Source of the DNA: Gemmata palustris | GTDB taxonomy: Bacteria; Planctomycetota; Planctomycetia; Gemmatales; Gemmataceae | DNA length: 64,000 nt | Assembly (NCBI RefSeq): GCF_017939745.1 | Contig: NZ_JAGKQQ010000001.1 | Span: 744,001 to 808,000, forward strand | Direction: 5' to 3' | Shown: positions 26,041 to 35,287 of the stretch, piece by piece | Layout: the number at the start of each line of letters is the position of its first letter | Numbering within the stretch: the stretch's first letter is position 1 | Program-made: the position numbers and the translations under genes | Notes under the pieces: model-generated | The model's database searches: none | The model's input: only the letters and a program-made list of their open reading frames with translations | What the model was told of the DNA's origin: nothing

Positions 26041-26223
26041 TGCGGCCCCAATTCTCCCACTACCCGCACCGAAGCATTTCTCAGCGACGCGGATCGGTGT
26101 TTCTTCAATCGCGGAGATATTAGTTCCATTATTGTTTGACGCGAGGGACCAATTGGCAAACCATATGGTCGGGGGGATCGGAACCGACCTCGAACCGAAA
26201 CGGGATGCCAGGGGACCGACGCG

Positions 26224-27549
26224 ATGAACGTCGAACACGGGTTCACTCGGCGGCGATTGCTGGAACTCGGCGCGCTGGGCACCCGCTTCGCGGGTTTGGC
26301 GCGCGTGCGGGCCGCGGACCCGCCCGTTGCGATTGCGCCGAAACGCACCATCCGCTCGTGCATCCTGGTTTTCTTCTACGGCGGTCCGAGCCACCTCGAC
26401 ACGTTCGACCCGAAACCCAACGCCCCGGCGGAGGTGCGCGGCGAGTACCGCACGATCGGTACCGCCGTTCCCGGCGTCCGGGTGAGCGAGCACTTGCCGC
26501 GCATGGCGCGCGTTCTGGACCGCGTCGCCCTGGTTCGCGGGTTGCACCACCCGATGCGGAACCACAACTCCGCGGCGGCCGAAGCGCTCACCGGGCGCAC
26601 CCCGGCGGGCGGCGACCAGGAACTACTCGCCGACGACCCGCGCGGCATCCCGACGCTCGGCTCGGCCGTGAGTTTCGCACTCGGCGCGCGGGCCGGTAGC
26701 CTGCCTTACGTCGCGCTCCCCTACACGATTTACAACGTCGTGCAACTGCCGGGGCAGACGCCCGGGCTGCTCGGCGGGGCGTTCGACCGGTTCCAGGTGA
26801 CCGGCGACCCGAACGCGCCCGACTTTCGCATCGCCGCCTTCGAGAACGCGACCGAACTGGGTGCCCGCGCCGAACTGTTGCGCGGGCTCGACCGGTCCGC
26901 GCTGCCCGGTCCCGTCGCGCAGGCCGCGGTCAGCCGCGACCGCGCCGTGCGCCTACTCGCGAACCCGGACGTTCGGCGCCTGTTCGACATCCACAAAGAA
27001 CCCCAGCGCGTGCGCGACCGCTACGGGCGGCACCTGTTGGGGCAAAGTCTCCTGCTCGCGCGCCGACTGGTCGAGGGCGGGGTGAACTTCGTCACGGCGT
27101 TCGACGGGCGGACCAACGGCCAGGACGCGAACTGGGACAGCCACGAGAAACTGTTCCCGCGGCACCGTCAGTTGATTCCGCCGGCCGATCAAGCGCTGTC
27201 GGCTTTAATCGAGGACCTGGGAGCGCGCGGGCTGCTCGACTCGACGCTGGTGCTGGCGCTGAGCGAGTTCGGGCGCACGCCGAAGATCAACGGCAGTGCC
27301 GGGCGCGACCACTGGCCCGACTGCTACACCGCGCTCGTGGCCGGCGGCGGGGTGACCGGCGGCGCGGTGCTCGGTTCGAGCGACAAGATCGGAGCGTACC
27401 CGGCGACCGATCCGGTGACGCCCGCCGATCTCGCTGCGACGGTCTTCTGGCGGTTCGGGATCGACCCCGCGACCGAGGTGCGCGACCAGACCGCGCGCCC
27501 GTTCCGCTTGAGCGAAGGGGAACCGGTCCGGACCCTGTTCGGAGGGTAG
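26224..27549 (+). CDS. DUF1501 family Tat-exported protein
   Basis: A 441-residue protein of the DUF1501 family, which is greatly expanded in planctomycetes and has an alkaline-phosphatase/sulfatase-like fold. The N-terminus FTRRRLLELGALG is a twin-arginine-type export signal. Family features include LVFFYGGPSHLDTFDPKP near residue 50, VRGLHHPMRNHNSAAAEALTG, WDSHEKLFPRH and LVLALSEFGRTPKING followed by GRDHWPDCY. DUF1501 genes usually pair with DUF1549/DUF1553 cytochrome-like proteins, but no such partner is adjacent here. The Asp and His residues are consistent with metal binding, though activity is uncharacterised. The gene stands alone between the nuo terminator and a DUF2252 gene. Confidence 0.9.
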   Translation: MNVEHGFTRRRLLELGALGTRFAGLARVRAADPPVAIAPKRTIRSCILVFFYGGPSHLDTFDPKPNAPAEVRGEYRTIGTAVPGVRVSEHLPRMARVLDRVALVRGLHHPMRNHNSAAAEALTGRTPAGGDQELLADDPRGIPTLGSAVSFALGARAGSLPYVALPYTIYNVVQLPGQTPGLLGGAFDRFQVTGDPNAPDFRIAAFENATELGARAELLRGLDRSALPGPVAQAAVSRDRAVRLLANPDVRRLFDIHKEPQRVRDRYGRHLLGQSLLLARRLVEGGVNFVTAFDGRTNGQDANWDSHEKLFPRHRQLIPPADQALSALIEDLGARGLLDSTLVLALSEFGRTPKINGSAGRDHWPDCYTALVAGGGVTGGAVLGSSDKIGAYPATDPVTPADLAATVFWRFGIDPATEVRDQTARPFRLSEGEPVRTLFGG

Positions 27550-27628
27550 CGCGGGGCGCGGTGCAATCGTGTGCTCCCCAGCGCCCGGGGTACCGTGAGC
27601 GCGTCGCACCAGGGAAAGTGAGGCCCCG

Positions 27629-28732
27629 TTGATTAACATCGTCACCGCGACGCAGGATTACGAAGCCTGGCTCGCCCGGTTCTTTCCGCTCTTCGCCCCG
27701 GACCTCGCGTACAAGCGCGAGCGGATGGCCGATCCCGACGACCCGTTCCCATTTTTCCGCGGCACTTATTACCGCTGGCCCGTGGTGTGGGCCGCGACGT
27801 GTCCGGAACTAGTGAGCGCCCCGCGCGTCCCCGCCGCGGGCGACCTCCACGTCGAGAACTTCGGCACCTGGCGGGACGTGGACGGGCGGTTGTGTTGGGG
27901 AGTGAACGATTTCGACGAGGCCGATACGTTGCCGTACACGAGCGACCTCGTTCGGCTCGCGACCAGCGCCCGACTCGCGCGCCGGTCCGGCGCCCTCGAC
28001 ATGAAAACGAGTGACGCCTGTCGCGTAATTTTGGACGGGTACCGCGACGCGCTCGCGGCCGGCGGAACCCCGTTCGTACTCGAGGAACACCACCCGGCCA
28101 TCCGCACGATGGGGATGGCGAGCGAACGTGCCCCGGTTCGCTTCTGGGCCAAACTCACGAAGTTGCTCGATGAACCGGTCGTTGATCCCCCGGCCGCGGC
28201 CCGCGACGCGCTGGTTCGCGAGCTCCCGTCGGACGGCCGGGCGCCCGCGTTTCGCTTCCGTGCCCGCGCCGGGATGGGCAGTCTGGGGCGCCCGCGCTTC
28301 GTCGCACTTTTGGAGTGGCGCGGCGGGTGGATGTGTCGCGAGGCAAAAGCGCTCGCCCCGCCGGCGACCGAGTGGGCATCGGGGTCGCGGGGAACCGGTT
28401 CGTCCAAACTGGCCGAAGTTGTCGAGAAGGCGGTCCGCGCGCCGGACCCGTTCTACCGGGTCGAAGGGGGGTGGGTGATTCGCCGGCTCGCGCCCCGGTG
28501 CTCCCGGATCGAACTCGACCACTTGAAGAAGGTCGACGCGGGGCGCGTACTAGCGGCGATGGGAGCGGAGACGGCGAACGTCCACCTGGGCGCGCCCGGG
28601 GCCGGGGCCGAGGTGCTGCGGCACGTGGTACGGCTCCCGAGCGGGTGGTTCGAGAGGGCCGCGAAAGACATGGCGAGCGCGGTGGAGCGCGACTGGCAGG
28701 CGTGGCGGTCCGCCCGGCGCCCGAAAACGTAA
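27629..28732 (+). CDS. DUF2252 family protein
   Basis: A 367-residue protein with the DUF2252 core, a family distantly related to kinase-like phosphotransferases. The clearest motifs are AAGDLHVENFGTWRD (about 70-84) and VNDFDEADTLPYTSDLVRLA (about 91-110), resembling the HxDxxxxN and DxD elements of aminoglycoside-phosphotransferase-like folds. The start is taken as TTG at 27629, six bases after GTGAGG; no better ATG or GTG is nearby and the family N-terminus fits. It lies 79 bases after the DUF1501 gene in the same direction. No substrate is known. Confidence 0.8.
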   Translation: MINIVTATQDYEAWLARFFPLFAPDLAYKRERMADPDDPFPFFRGTYYRWPVVWAATCPELVSAPRVPAAGDLHVENFGTWRDVDGRLCWGVNDFDEADTLPYTSDLVRLATSARLARRSGALDMKTSDACRVILDGYRDALAAGGTPFVLEEHHPAIRTMGMASERAPVRFWAKLTKLLDEPVVDPPAAARDALVRELPSDGRAPAFRFRARAGMGSLGRPRFVALLEWRGGWMCREAKALAPPATEWASGSRGTGSSKLAEVVEKAVRAPDPFYRVEGGWVIRRLAPRCSRIELDHLKKVDAGRVLAAMGAETANVHLGAPGAGAEVLRHVVRLPSGWFERAAKDMASAVERDWQAWRSARRPKT

Positions 28733-28849
28733 CGGAACCACAACCATTTCCAACACGCTCTTGCTTCGCCGCGTTCCGCTTGTTCAAATACTCCTCGACT
28801 CGTCGCTCGTGCCCCGCGCCGAGCGATTCCCTTAATACGGTATCTCCTC

Positions 28850-29191
28850 ATGCCCCTTCTTCCCGTGAATCACTTCACTTGGCAGTGCCTCCGAACGGTC
28901 AAGCGGAGCAAGAAGCCCCTGACCGGGCGCGCGCTGCGGTTGGTCCCCAGCCGCCGAACCAAGGACGGAACGTTTTTGACCGAAATGGTTGAACTGGGGT
29001 TGTTGACGCGCGCGGCCGGGACCGCCGCCGCGCCCTTTGACGCGACCTATTTGCTCACGGAACAGGGCGAGTACGCGGCCGAGTACGGCGAGTGCGAGAT
29101 GCCCGTGAAGCCGAGGGCCGTGGAACCGGTCGCGGCCGAGCGGCCGAAGAAGACCAAGAAGGTCAAAAGCGCCGGGCGCGGGAGCAAGTAG
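28850..29191 (+). CDS. Small basic protein of unknown function
   Basis: A 113-residue protein not assigned to a family. Residues 1-75 look like a small winged-helix-like or compact alpha/beta fold: a basic start (RTVKRSKKPLTGRALRLVPS), a TEMVELGLLT helix and YLLTEQGEYAAEYGECE, the last being reminiscent of the wing region of MarR/PadR-type domains. The C-terminus is a lysine-rich tail (KKTKKVKSAGRGSK). The pattern suggests nucleic-acid binding, but this is weak inference. No Shine-Dalgarno box is visible. The codon style matches neighbours and there is no competing antisense gene. Confidence 0.6.
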   Translation: MPLLPVNHFTWQCLRTVKRSKKPLTGRALRLVPSRRTKDGTFLTEMVELGLLTRAAGTAAAPFDATYLLTEQGEYAAEYGECEMPVKPRAVEPVAAERPKKTKKVKSAGRGSK

Positions 29192-29263
29192 CACGGAGTT
29201 TCAATCCGGGGTGCCGGACCGACCTCGGCCACGGGCGCGAGGCGGTTCGGCTCCCCTCGACTC

Positions 29264-30094
29264 TCACGCGGTGACGCGGTCCGGGTTCGCGTAAATGTTC
29301 ATGCCCGAAGCGCGGAGAAAGCCGATCAGCGTGATGCCGAACTGTTCGGCGAGGTCCACCGCGAACGAGGACGGTGCCCCGACCGCGGCCACGATCGGAA
29401 TTCCCGCGGCGATCGCTTTCTGTACCAACTCGTAGCTGACGCGCCCCGACACGAGCAGCACGCGGTCCGCGAGCGGCACGTCCCCGCGGTCCAGCGCCCA
29501 GCCGACGAGCTTGTCCAGCGCGTTGTGCCGACCCACGTCTTCGCGCACCTCGATGAGCGCCCCGTCCGCCGTGAACAGCCCGGAAGCGTGAACGCCACCC
29601 GTGCGCGCGAACGCGGGCTGGGCGGCGCGCAAGCGATCCGGGAGGGCCGTCAGGGTAGCAGAGGAAACGGTGAGAGGCGAGTGCGTTGGGGTTCCGCGCA
29701 CTTCAATAGACGCGATCGATTTCTTCCCGCAGATGCCGCAACTGGAACTGCTGTAGAACAGGCGGTCGCCGTCGAACACGCGCCGCGAGACCATCAACTG
29801 CACTTCTACCACGTTCCCGCGCTCTCTGTCGCTCGCGACCGCCGGGCGCTGAATCGAGATGATGTCGTCCGCGTCGGCGATCACGCCTTCGCCGAACAGG
29901 AAGCCTGTGACCAGTTCCTCGTCGTGCCCGGGGGTGCGCATCAGCACGGTCACCGGCTTGCCACCGATGCGCACTTCGAGGGGCGCTTCAACCGCGACCG
30001 CGTCGGCGCGCTCGGTCCCCGCGCTGTCGCTGCGCAGCGTGAGAACGCGAACGGGCGCGCACGCTGCGCGGATGTCTGCGTCCCGCGTTTGCAT
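29264..30094 (-). CDS. fdhD: Formate dehydrogenase accessory sulfurtransferase FdhD
   Basis: A 276-residue FdhD. The sulfur-carrying CxxC is at Cys119 and Cys122 (SSSSCGICGKKS), matching the position in E. coli FdhD. Other signs are RTPGHDEELVTGFLFGEG (about 53-70), REDVGRHNALDKLVGWAL and VSGRVSYELVQKA. FdhD moves sulfur from a cysteine desulfurase to the molybdenum bis-MGD cofactor and is needed for active formate dehydrogenase. The start ATG at 30094 has GAGGG upstream; an adjacent TTG would add one residue. It lies downstream of the molybdopterin oxidoreductase gene on the same strand, as expected for its client. Confidence 0.95.
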   Translation of the reverse strand: MQTRDADIRAACAPVRVLTLRSDSAGTERADAVAVEAPLEVRIGGKPVTVLMRTPGHDEELVTGFLFGEGVIADADDIISIQRPAVASDRERGNVVEVQLMVSRRVFDGDRLFYSSSSCGICGKKSIASIEVRGTPTHSPLTVSSATLTALPDRLRAAQPAFARTGGVHASGLFTADGALIEVREDVGRHNALDKLVGWALDRGDVPLADRVLLVSGRVSYELVQKAIAAGIPIVAAVGAPSSFAVDLAEQFGITLIGFLRASGMNIYANPDRVTA

Positions 30095-30150
30095 CAAATC
30101 GCCCTCGCTCCCAGGCGCGTCGGGGTGCGCTTGTGTTACTTATTTGTCTT

Positions 30151-30218
30151 CTGTAGCCGGCCTCTGTGGGGCCAGCCCTGCCGGTTGTGGCGCCCGGCCC
30201 CACAGAGGCCGGCTACAG
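30151..30218. repeat. 23-bp perfect inverted repeat between FDH and fdhD
   Basis: CTGTAGCCGGCCTCTGTGGG plus GCC (30151-30173) is perfectly complementary to 30196-30218 around a 22-base loop. It sits in the gap between the oxidoreductase stop (30250) and the fdhD start (30094). There is no clear T-tract on the minus strand, so it is probably a partial terminator or mRNA-processing hairpin that lowers fdhD expression relative to the enzyme. Confidence 0.8.
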
Positions 30219-30249
30219 ACGGAAATAACAAGTGCGGCCTCGCCCGGAA

Positions 30250-32598
30250 TCAATTCGCGCTGCGGGCGACTGTAACCGCGACGAACTTCGAGGTCGGGGT
30301 GTTGCTGATGTCGGCGGTGCTGTTGAGTGGCACCAGTACGTTCGTTTCGGGGAAGTACGTCGCGCAGCAGCCCGGCGGTATGTCGTACTCCACCACGATG
30401 AAGTGTCGGGCGACCCGCTGGTCGCCGTGGAAGTGACTGGTCAGGTCCACCACGGCGCCCGCGGTGAGATCGGCTGCACGAATATCAGCCGTGTTCATGA
30501 GTACGACCCGGCGCTCGTTTTTGATACCGCGGTACCGGTCATCAAGCCCGTAAACCGTCGTGTTGAACTGATCGTGCGTGCGGATCGTCATCATCACCAG
30601 TTGGCCCGGTTCGACGCCCACCTCGTGCAACGGGTGCGAGGTGAACCGCGCCTTGCCCGTATCCGTGGGGAACGAACCTTCGCGGGGGCTGTTCGGCAGA
30701 TAGAACCCGCCCGGTTGCCGCGCACGGGCGTTGTAGTCCTGGAACCCGGGAATCACGCGCTCGATCCGCTCCCGGATCAGGTCGTAATCGGCCGCGAGTT
30801 CGCGCCACGGTACGGACGAGTGCTCCCCGAGGGTCGCTTCCGCGAGCCGGGCGATGACCGCTACTTCGCTGAGTAAGTGGGGCGATGCCGGCACGAGCGA
30901 CCCGCGCGACATCTGCACCACGCCCATCGAGTTCTCGGTGGTGACGAACTGCTCTTTACCGTTCTGCGTGTCGCGCTCGGTGCGTCCCAGACACGGCAGG
31001 ATGAGGGCCGTGCGTCCGGTGACGAGGTGCGAACGGTTCAGTTTGATCGAGACGTGAACCGTCAGCCGGCAGTTCTTCAGCGCCGCGCCGGTCACTTCGG
31101 TGTCGGGCGTGGCCGAGAGGAAGTTCCCGCCCATCGCGAAGAACACCTTCGCGCGCCCGTCGCGCATCGCGTGGATCGCTTCGACGGTGTCGAAGCCGTG
31201 CTTCGGTGGCGGCGTGAAGTTGAATTCCTGGCCGAGTGCGTCGAGAAACCACACGGCCGGTTTCTCGAAAATACCCATCGTGCGGTCGCCCTGCACGTTC
31301 GAGTGCCCGCGCACGGGACACAACCCGGCGCCCGGCTTGCCGATGCTCCCGCGCATCAGCAGCAGATTGACGACCTCCTGAATCGTTGCGACCGCGTGCT
31401 TGTGCTGGGTCAGACCCATCGCCCAGCACGCGATGATCCGTTCGTTCGCCGCGACTAGGTCCGCGAACTGCTCGATTGCATCGCGCGCGATGCCACTCTG
31501 CGCGGTGATCTGCTCCCACGACGCTTCGGTGAGGGTCGCGGCGAAGGCATCGAAGCCGTCCGTCTTTTCTGCGATGAACACCCGGTCGAGTGCCGTTCCG
31601 CGCTCGACGAGGGCCTTCATCACTCCCTTGAGTAGCGCCTGGTCGCCGCCGATGCGGACTTGGAGGTAGAGATCGGCGAGCGGGGTGCCGAACCCGAGCA
31701 TCCCTCGGACTTCTTGCGGGTTCCTGAACGCCAGGAGCCCGGCTTCTTTTAGAGGGTTAATCGCGACGATCTTCGAGCCCGCGCGCTTCGCGGCTTGGAG
31801 CGCGGTGAGCATCCGCGGGTGATTCGTGCCCGGGTTCTGGCCCAGGATGAGAATGAGTTGCGACTTCTCGAAGTCTTCGAGTTTCACCGTGCCCTTACCA
31901 ATGCCGACCGAGGGCACGAGCGCGCTGCCCGACGACTCGTGGCACATGTTCGAGCAGTCGGGCAGGTTGTTCGTGCCGAACTGCCGGACGAAGAGCTGGT
32001 ACAGGAACGCGGCCTCGTTGGACGTGCGGCCCGACGTGTAGAAGAGGGCTTCGTCCGGCGACGCGAGCGCGTTGAGTTCCTCCGCGACGAGCTTGAACGC
32101 CTCGTCCCAACTGATCGGTTCGTAGTGTCGAGTGCCGGGGCGCAGTACGAGCGGTTCGGTGAGCCGCCCCTGTTGCCCGTGCCAGTAGTCGGACTCCTTC
32201 GCCAGTTCATCAATGGAGTGCGTGCGGAAGAACTCGGAAGTCAGGCGCCGAGTGTCCGCTTCCCACGCGACGGCTTTCGCGCCATTCTCGCAGAACTCGG
32301 TGAACGAGCGGTGGGCGTCCGGGTCCGGCCACGCGCAACTCGGGCAATCCAGGCCCTGCGCTTGGTTCAGAGTGGTGAGCGCGCGTAGCCCTTGCCGAAT
32401 GCCGGCGGTTCCGAAGACGTGCCCGAGCGACACGACCACAGCCGTGGCCCCGGCCGCCGCCGTTTTCGGCTTCGAGAGTTTGAGTCCGGTAAACTCTTCG
32501 GGGCACAGGGCCTCCGGTGCGGGCTGCGGCGGCTGGTCCGCGGGGCCGCCACTTGCGGAGGGGTTCGGTTCGTGGTCCATGTCGGTCCCTTCGGGCAT
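30250..32598 (-). CDS. Molybdopterin oxidoreductase, FdhF/YdeP-like (formate dehydrogenase alpha type)
   Basis: A 782-residue cytoplasmic molybdopterin enzyme of the 'oxidoreductase alpha subunit' group that includes YdeP. Cys85 and Cys88 (CPSCAWPDPD) and Cys103 form the family's modified N-terminal cysteine cluster. Cys219 in DCSNMCHESSG occupies the position of the metal-liganding selenocysteine of FdhF. LILGQNPGTNHPRML and the C-terminal molydop-binding domain (HFHGDQRVARHF) follow. There is no Tat signal. The start is either ATG 32598 (AAAGG upstream) or ATG 32580 (GAAGGGA upstream). fdhD downstream supports a formate-dehydrogenase-like enzyme, yet no beta subunit or NAD-reducing partner is encoded nearby, so the electron acceptor is unknown. 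Confidence 0.88.
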   Translation of the reverse strand: MPEGTDMDHEPNPSASGGPADQPPQPAPEALCPEEFTGLKLSKPKTAAAGATAVVVSLGHVFGTAGIRQGLRALTTLNQAQGLDCPSCAWPDPDAHRSFTEFCENGAKAVAWEADTRRLTSEFFRTHSIDELAKESDYWHGQQGRLTEPLVLRPGTRHYEPISWDEAFKLVAEELNALASPDEALFYTSGRTSNEAAFLYQLFVRQFGTNNLPDCSNMCHESSGSALVPSVGIGKGTVKLEDFEKSQLILILGQNPGTNHPRMLTALQAAKRAGSKIVAINPLKEAGLLAFRNPQEVRGMLGFGTPLADLYLQVRIGGDQALLKGVMKALVERGTALDRVFIAEKTDGFDAFAATLTEASWEQITAQSGIARDAIEQFADLVAANERIIACWAMGLTQHKHAVATIQEVVNLLLMRGSIGKPGAGLCPVRGHSNVQGDRTMGIFEKPAVWFLDALGQEFNFTPPPKHGFDTVEAIHAMRDGRAKVFFAMGGNFLSATPDTEVTGAALKNCRLTVHVSIKLNRSHLVTGRTALILPCLGRTERDTQNGKEQFVTTENSMGVVQMSRGSLVPASPHLLSEVAVIARLAEATLGEHSSVPWRELAADYDLIRERIERVIPGFQDYNARARQPGGFYLPNSPREGSFPTDTGKARFTSHPLHEVGVEPGQLVMMTIRTHDQFNTTVYGLDDRYRGIKNERRVVLMNTADIRAADLTAGAVVDLTSHFHGDQRVARHFIVVEYDIPPGCCATYFPETNVLVPLNSTADISNTPTSKFVAVTVARSAN

Positions 32599-32730
32599 GG
32601 AGAGCTACCTTTCTTTGTAACCGGTCCGCGCGCCGATGGGAATGCGCGGGGACTCGGTAGTTCGGGTTGACGCGCTTATGGTGGGGCGGGTATCCCCCGC
32701 GCATTCGGAACGCGAGCAAGGATGCCGCAC

Positions 32731-33282
32731 ATGTCGCGAACGCTGTTTTCCACCCCCATCGTCCTGGTTCTCGTGCCGGTCGCATGCCTCTTCGGTTCGT
32801 GTGGTACAGCGTCCGCGCAGGACGTGAAATGGCGCACCGATTACACGGCGGCGCGGAAGGAAGCGACCGAAACCGGGCGCGCCCTGTTGCTCGATTTCGG
32901 CACCGAAGCCTGTTTCTGGTGCAAGAAACTTGACGCGACCACGTTCCGCGATCCGAAGGTGGCCAAACTGCTCAACGAGCGATTCATCCCGGTGAAAGTT
33001 GATGCCCAGAAGCACCGACAATTGACCGACGCACTCGGAATCGAGAGCTACCCGACGCTGGTTCTTGCGTCCGCCGAGGGAAAGGTGATCGGTCGGCACG
33101 TCGGCTACGCGGACGTGGCGCAACTCACCGCGCTGTTGAACAAGGCGCCGGCTCCGGCCCCTGTTCCCGTTGCGGCTATGGCACCGTTGACCGACGCGGA
33201 CAAACAACGGCGGACGAAAGAGGAAATCGACACGGGTCTAGCCGCAATTCTTCCGGGGATCACTGCGGCCCTCGATCGCTGA
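32731..33282 (+). CDS. Exported thioredoxin-like protein
   Basis: A 183-residue protein with a cleavable signal (hydrophobic 9-23, likely cleavage after TASA) followed by a thioredoxin fold of the thioredoxin_7/DUF255-like group. The redox motif is Cys61-Phe-Trp-Cys64 in FGTEACFWCKKLDATTF, the cis-proline is in IESYPTLVLAS, and the C-terminal 45 residues are a proline/alanine-rich linker plus a basic helix. The start at 32731 is preferred over ATG 32722 because AAGGA then has an 8-base spacer. It is divergent from the molybdoenzyme gene. The expected role is disulfide reduction or protein quality control in the periplasm. Confidence 0.85.
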   Translation: MSRTLFSTPIVLVLVPVACLFGSCGTASAQDVKWRTDYTAARKEATETGRALLLDFGTEACFWCKKLDATTFRDPKVAKLLNERFIPVKVDAQKHRQLTDALGIESYPTLVLASAEGKVIGRHVGYADVAQLTALLNKAPAPAPVPVAAMAPLTDADKQRRTKEEIDTGLAAILPGITAALDR

Positions 33283-33382
33283 ATGTTCCGGTTCGTTATT
33301 GCTCCGCACATTACTTTCTTGCGTCTCACTCCGCGCGCGGATATCACTCTCCCATCTCTCCCGCGCGCACTGATGATGCACC

Positions 33383-35259
33383 ATGAAGACCGCGGCCTGC
33401 CGCACACTTCGCAACGCGCTCGCTTCCGACCGACCCACGTTCGGGTTGTGGGTCACGCTCGATTCACCCGCAGTCACCGAGATGGCCGTTGCGCTCGGAA
33501 TGGATTGGGTCGTCATTGATGCGGAACACGGGCACCTCGACTGGAAAGAGATCGCAGAACACGTCCGCGCGACCGTGCGGAGCGAAACCGTCGCGCTCGT
33601 GCGCCTCGCGGAACTCAATGGCGGGCTCATCAAGCGCGCCCTCGATATCGGTGCCGATGGCGTCGTGATTCCGTGGGTTGAAAGTGCGGAGCAACTGACC
33701 GAGGCCGTGCGTTTCGCGCGGTACCCGCTCGACGGGGTACGCGGGATCGGTGCGGAACGCGCGACCGCGTGGGGACAGGCGCTCGCCGAACACGCGGGCG
33801 AGGCGAACGAGCACGTCTTCGTTGTGCCCATTATCGAGACGGTGAGAGGGGGACAGAACGTTCAGGCCATGAGTGCGGTTGATGGTGTTGATCTCTTCTG
33901 GTTCGGCCCCGCGGACTATTCGGCATCGGCGGGGCACCGCGGGCAGTGGGAAGGGCCAGGGGTCGCCGACGAAATCCTTCGCATGAAGGACGTGCTCCGT
34001 GCTGCGGGGAAGCACTGCGGGGTGGTCGGCACCAGTGATGAGAATGTTCAACTGCGCGTGCAACAGGGCTTTCGCGCGGTCGGCCTCGGTATGGACGCGG
34101 GACTATTGCTGCGTTCGCTGCGCGCGTCACTTGCGGCCGTGGGGCGCGACCGCGCGATACGTGCGGACCTTTCGTGTGACGCGCATACCCCCGAACCCGT
34201 CCGAGGAGCGCTTGGTCCGCACTCAAACGCGAAGCCGTTCCGCGTGGCGCTCACGGGCGACTTCTTCAATGCGGACGGCAGCACGAAGTACCGTGACATC
34301 GGGCTCGATCGGTTCCGCGGAACGGCCGTTGAAGTCGAATCGTTCGCGGAACACCGCGCGGAGGTCGGGGCGAATCAACTCGCCGGCGCGAACGGCGTGA
34401 TCGTGCTGACCCCGCGCGTGACCGTTGCGAGCTTACTCAATACGCCCGACTTGCTTGCGGTGGGGCGGTTCGGGGTCGGCTACGACAGCGTGGATGTGGG
34501 TGCTTGCACTGCGGCCGACGTGCTGCTGTTCATCGCGACCGGCGCGGTCGATCGCCCCGTGGCCGAGGCGACCGTCGGCTGGATGCTGGCCCTTTGTCAC
34601 CACGTCCGCACGAAGGACCGATTGGTTCGCGAAGCGTCGTGGGACGCCCGTAGCGGGTACATGGGGAGCGAACTCCGCGACCGCACGGTCGGCATAATCG
34701 GCTTCGGCGGCATTGGCCGGGCGCTGGTGAAGTTGCTCGCGGGCTTCGGGATGAACGCGCCGCTCGTGTTCGACCCGTTCGTGAACCCCGTGGACGCGGC
34801 GAAACACGGCGCGCGGTCGGTCGGCCTGGACGAACTCCTCGCGGAAGCCGATTTCGTTTCGGTTCACTGCCCGCTCACCGACGGCACGCGGAACTTGATC
34901 GGCGCACGCGAACTCGCGCTCATGAAGCCGACCGCGTACCTGCTCAACACCGCGCGCGGCGGAATCGTAGACGAATCGGCGCTTGAAGCCGCTCTCCGCG
35001 AGAACCGAATTGCGGGCGCTGCCCTCGATTGCTTCGTCAACGAACCGCTCACCGCACCCCCCCGTTCGCACATCTCGATAACGTGCTACTCGCGCCGCAC
35101 AGCATCGCGTGGACGGATGAGCTCTTTCGCGACATCGGGCGCGTGGTCTGTGACGGTATGCGCGCGCTGGCCGAGGGGCGCGTGCCGCGCGGTGTGGTCA
35201 ACCGCGAGGTGCTCGAGCGCCCCAGTTTTCAAGCGAAGTGGAAGCGGATCATCAGTTAG
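33383..35259 (+). pseudogene. HpaI-type aldolase fused to 2-hydroxyacid dehydrogenase, frameshifted
   Basis: Residues 1-255 form an HpcH/HpaI class II aldolase (DWVVIDAEHGHLDW, RALDIGADGVVIPWVES, VPIIETVRGG, WFGPADYS). From about residue 285 a D-2-hydroxyacid/phosphoglycerate dehydrogenase follows: GRFGVGYDSVDV, nucleotide loop GIIGFGGIGRAL, LNTARGG with the catalytic Arg, and the catalytic Glu in VNEPL. The frame then breaks at a run of seven C (35057-35063). The sister frame continues the family exactly (FAHLDNVLLAPHSIAW with the catalytic His) to a TAG at 35259. One extra C would give an intact 625-residue fusion. In the unshifted frame translation runs by chance into the next gene and would mimic a 973-residue fusion. 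This may be a sequencing error, a true mutation or slippage. Confidence 0.85.
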
Positions 35260-35287
35260 TTCGGCCCTCTCCCATCGGAGCCTCCCC

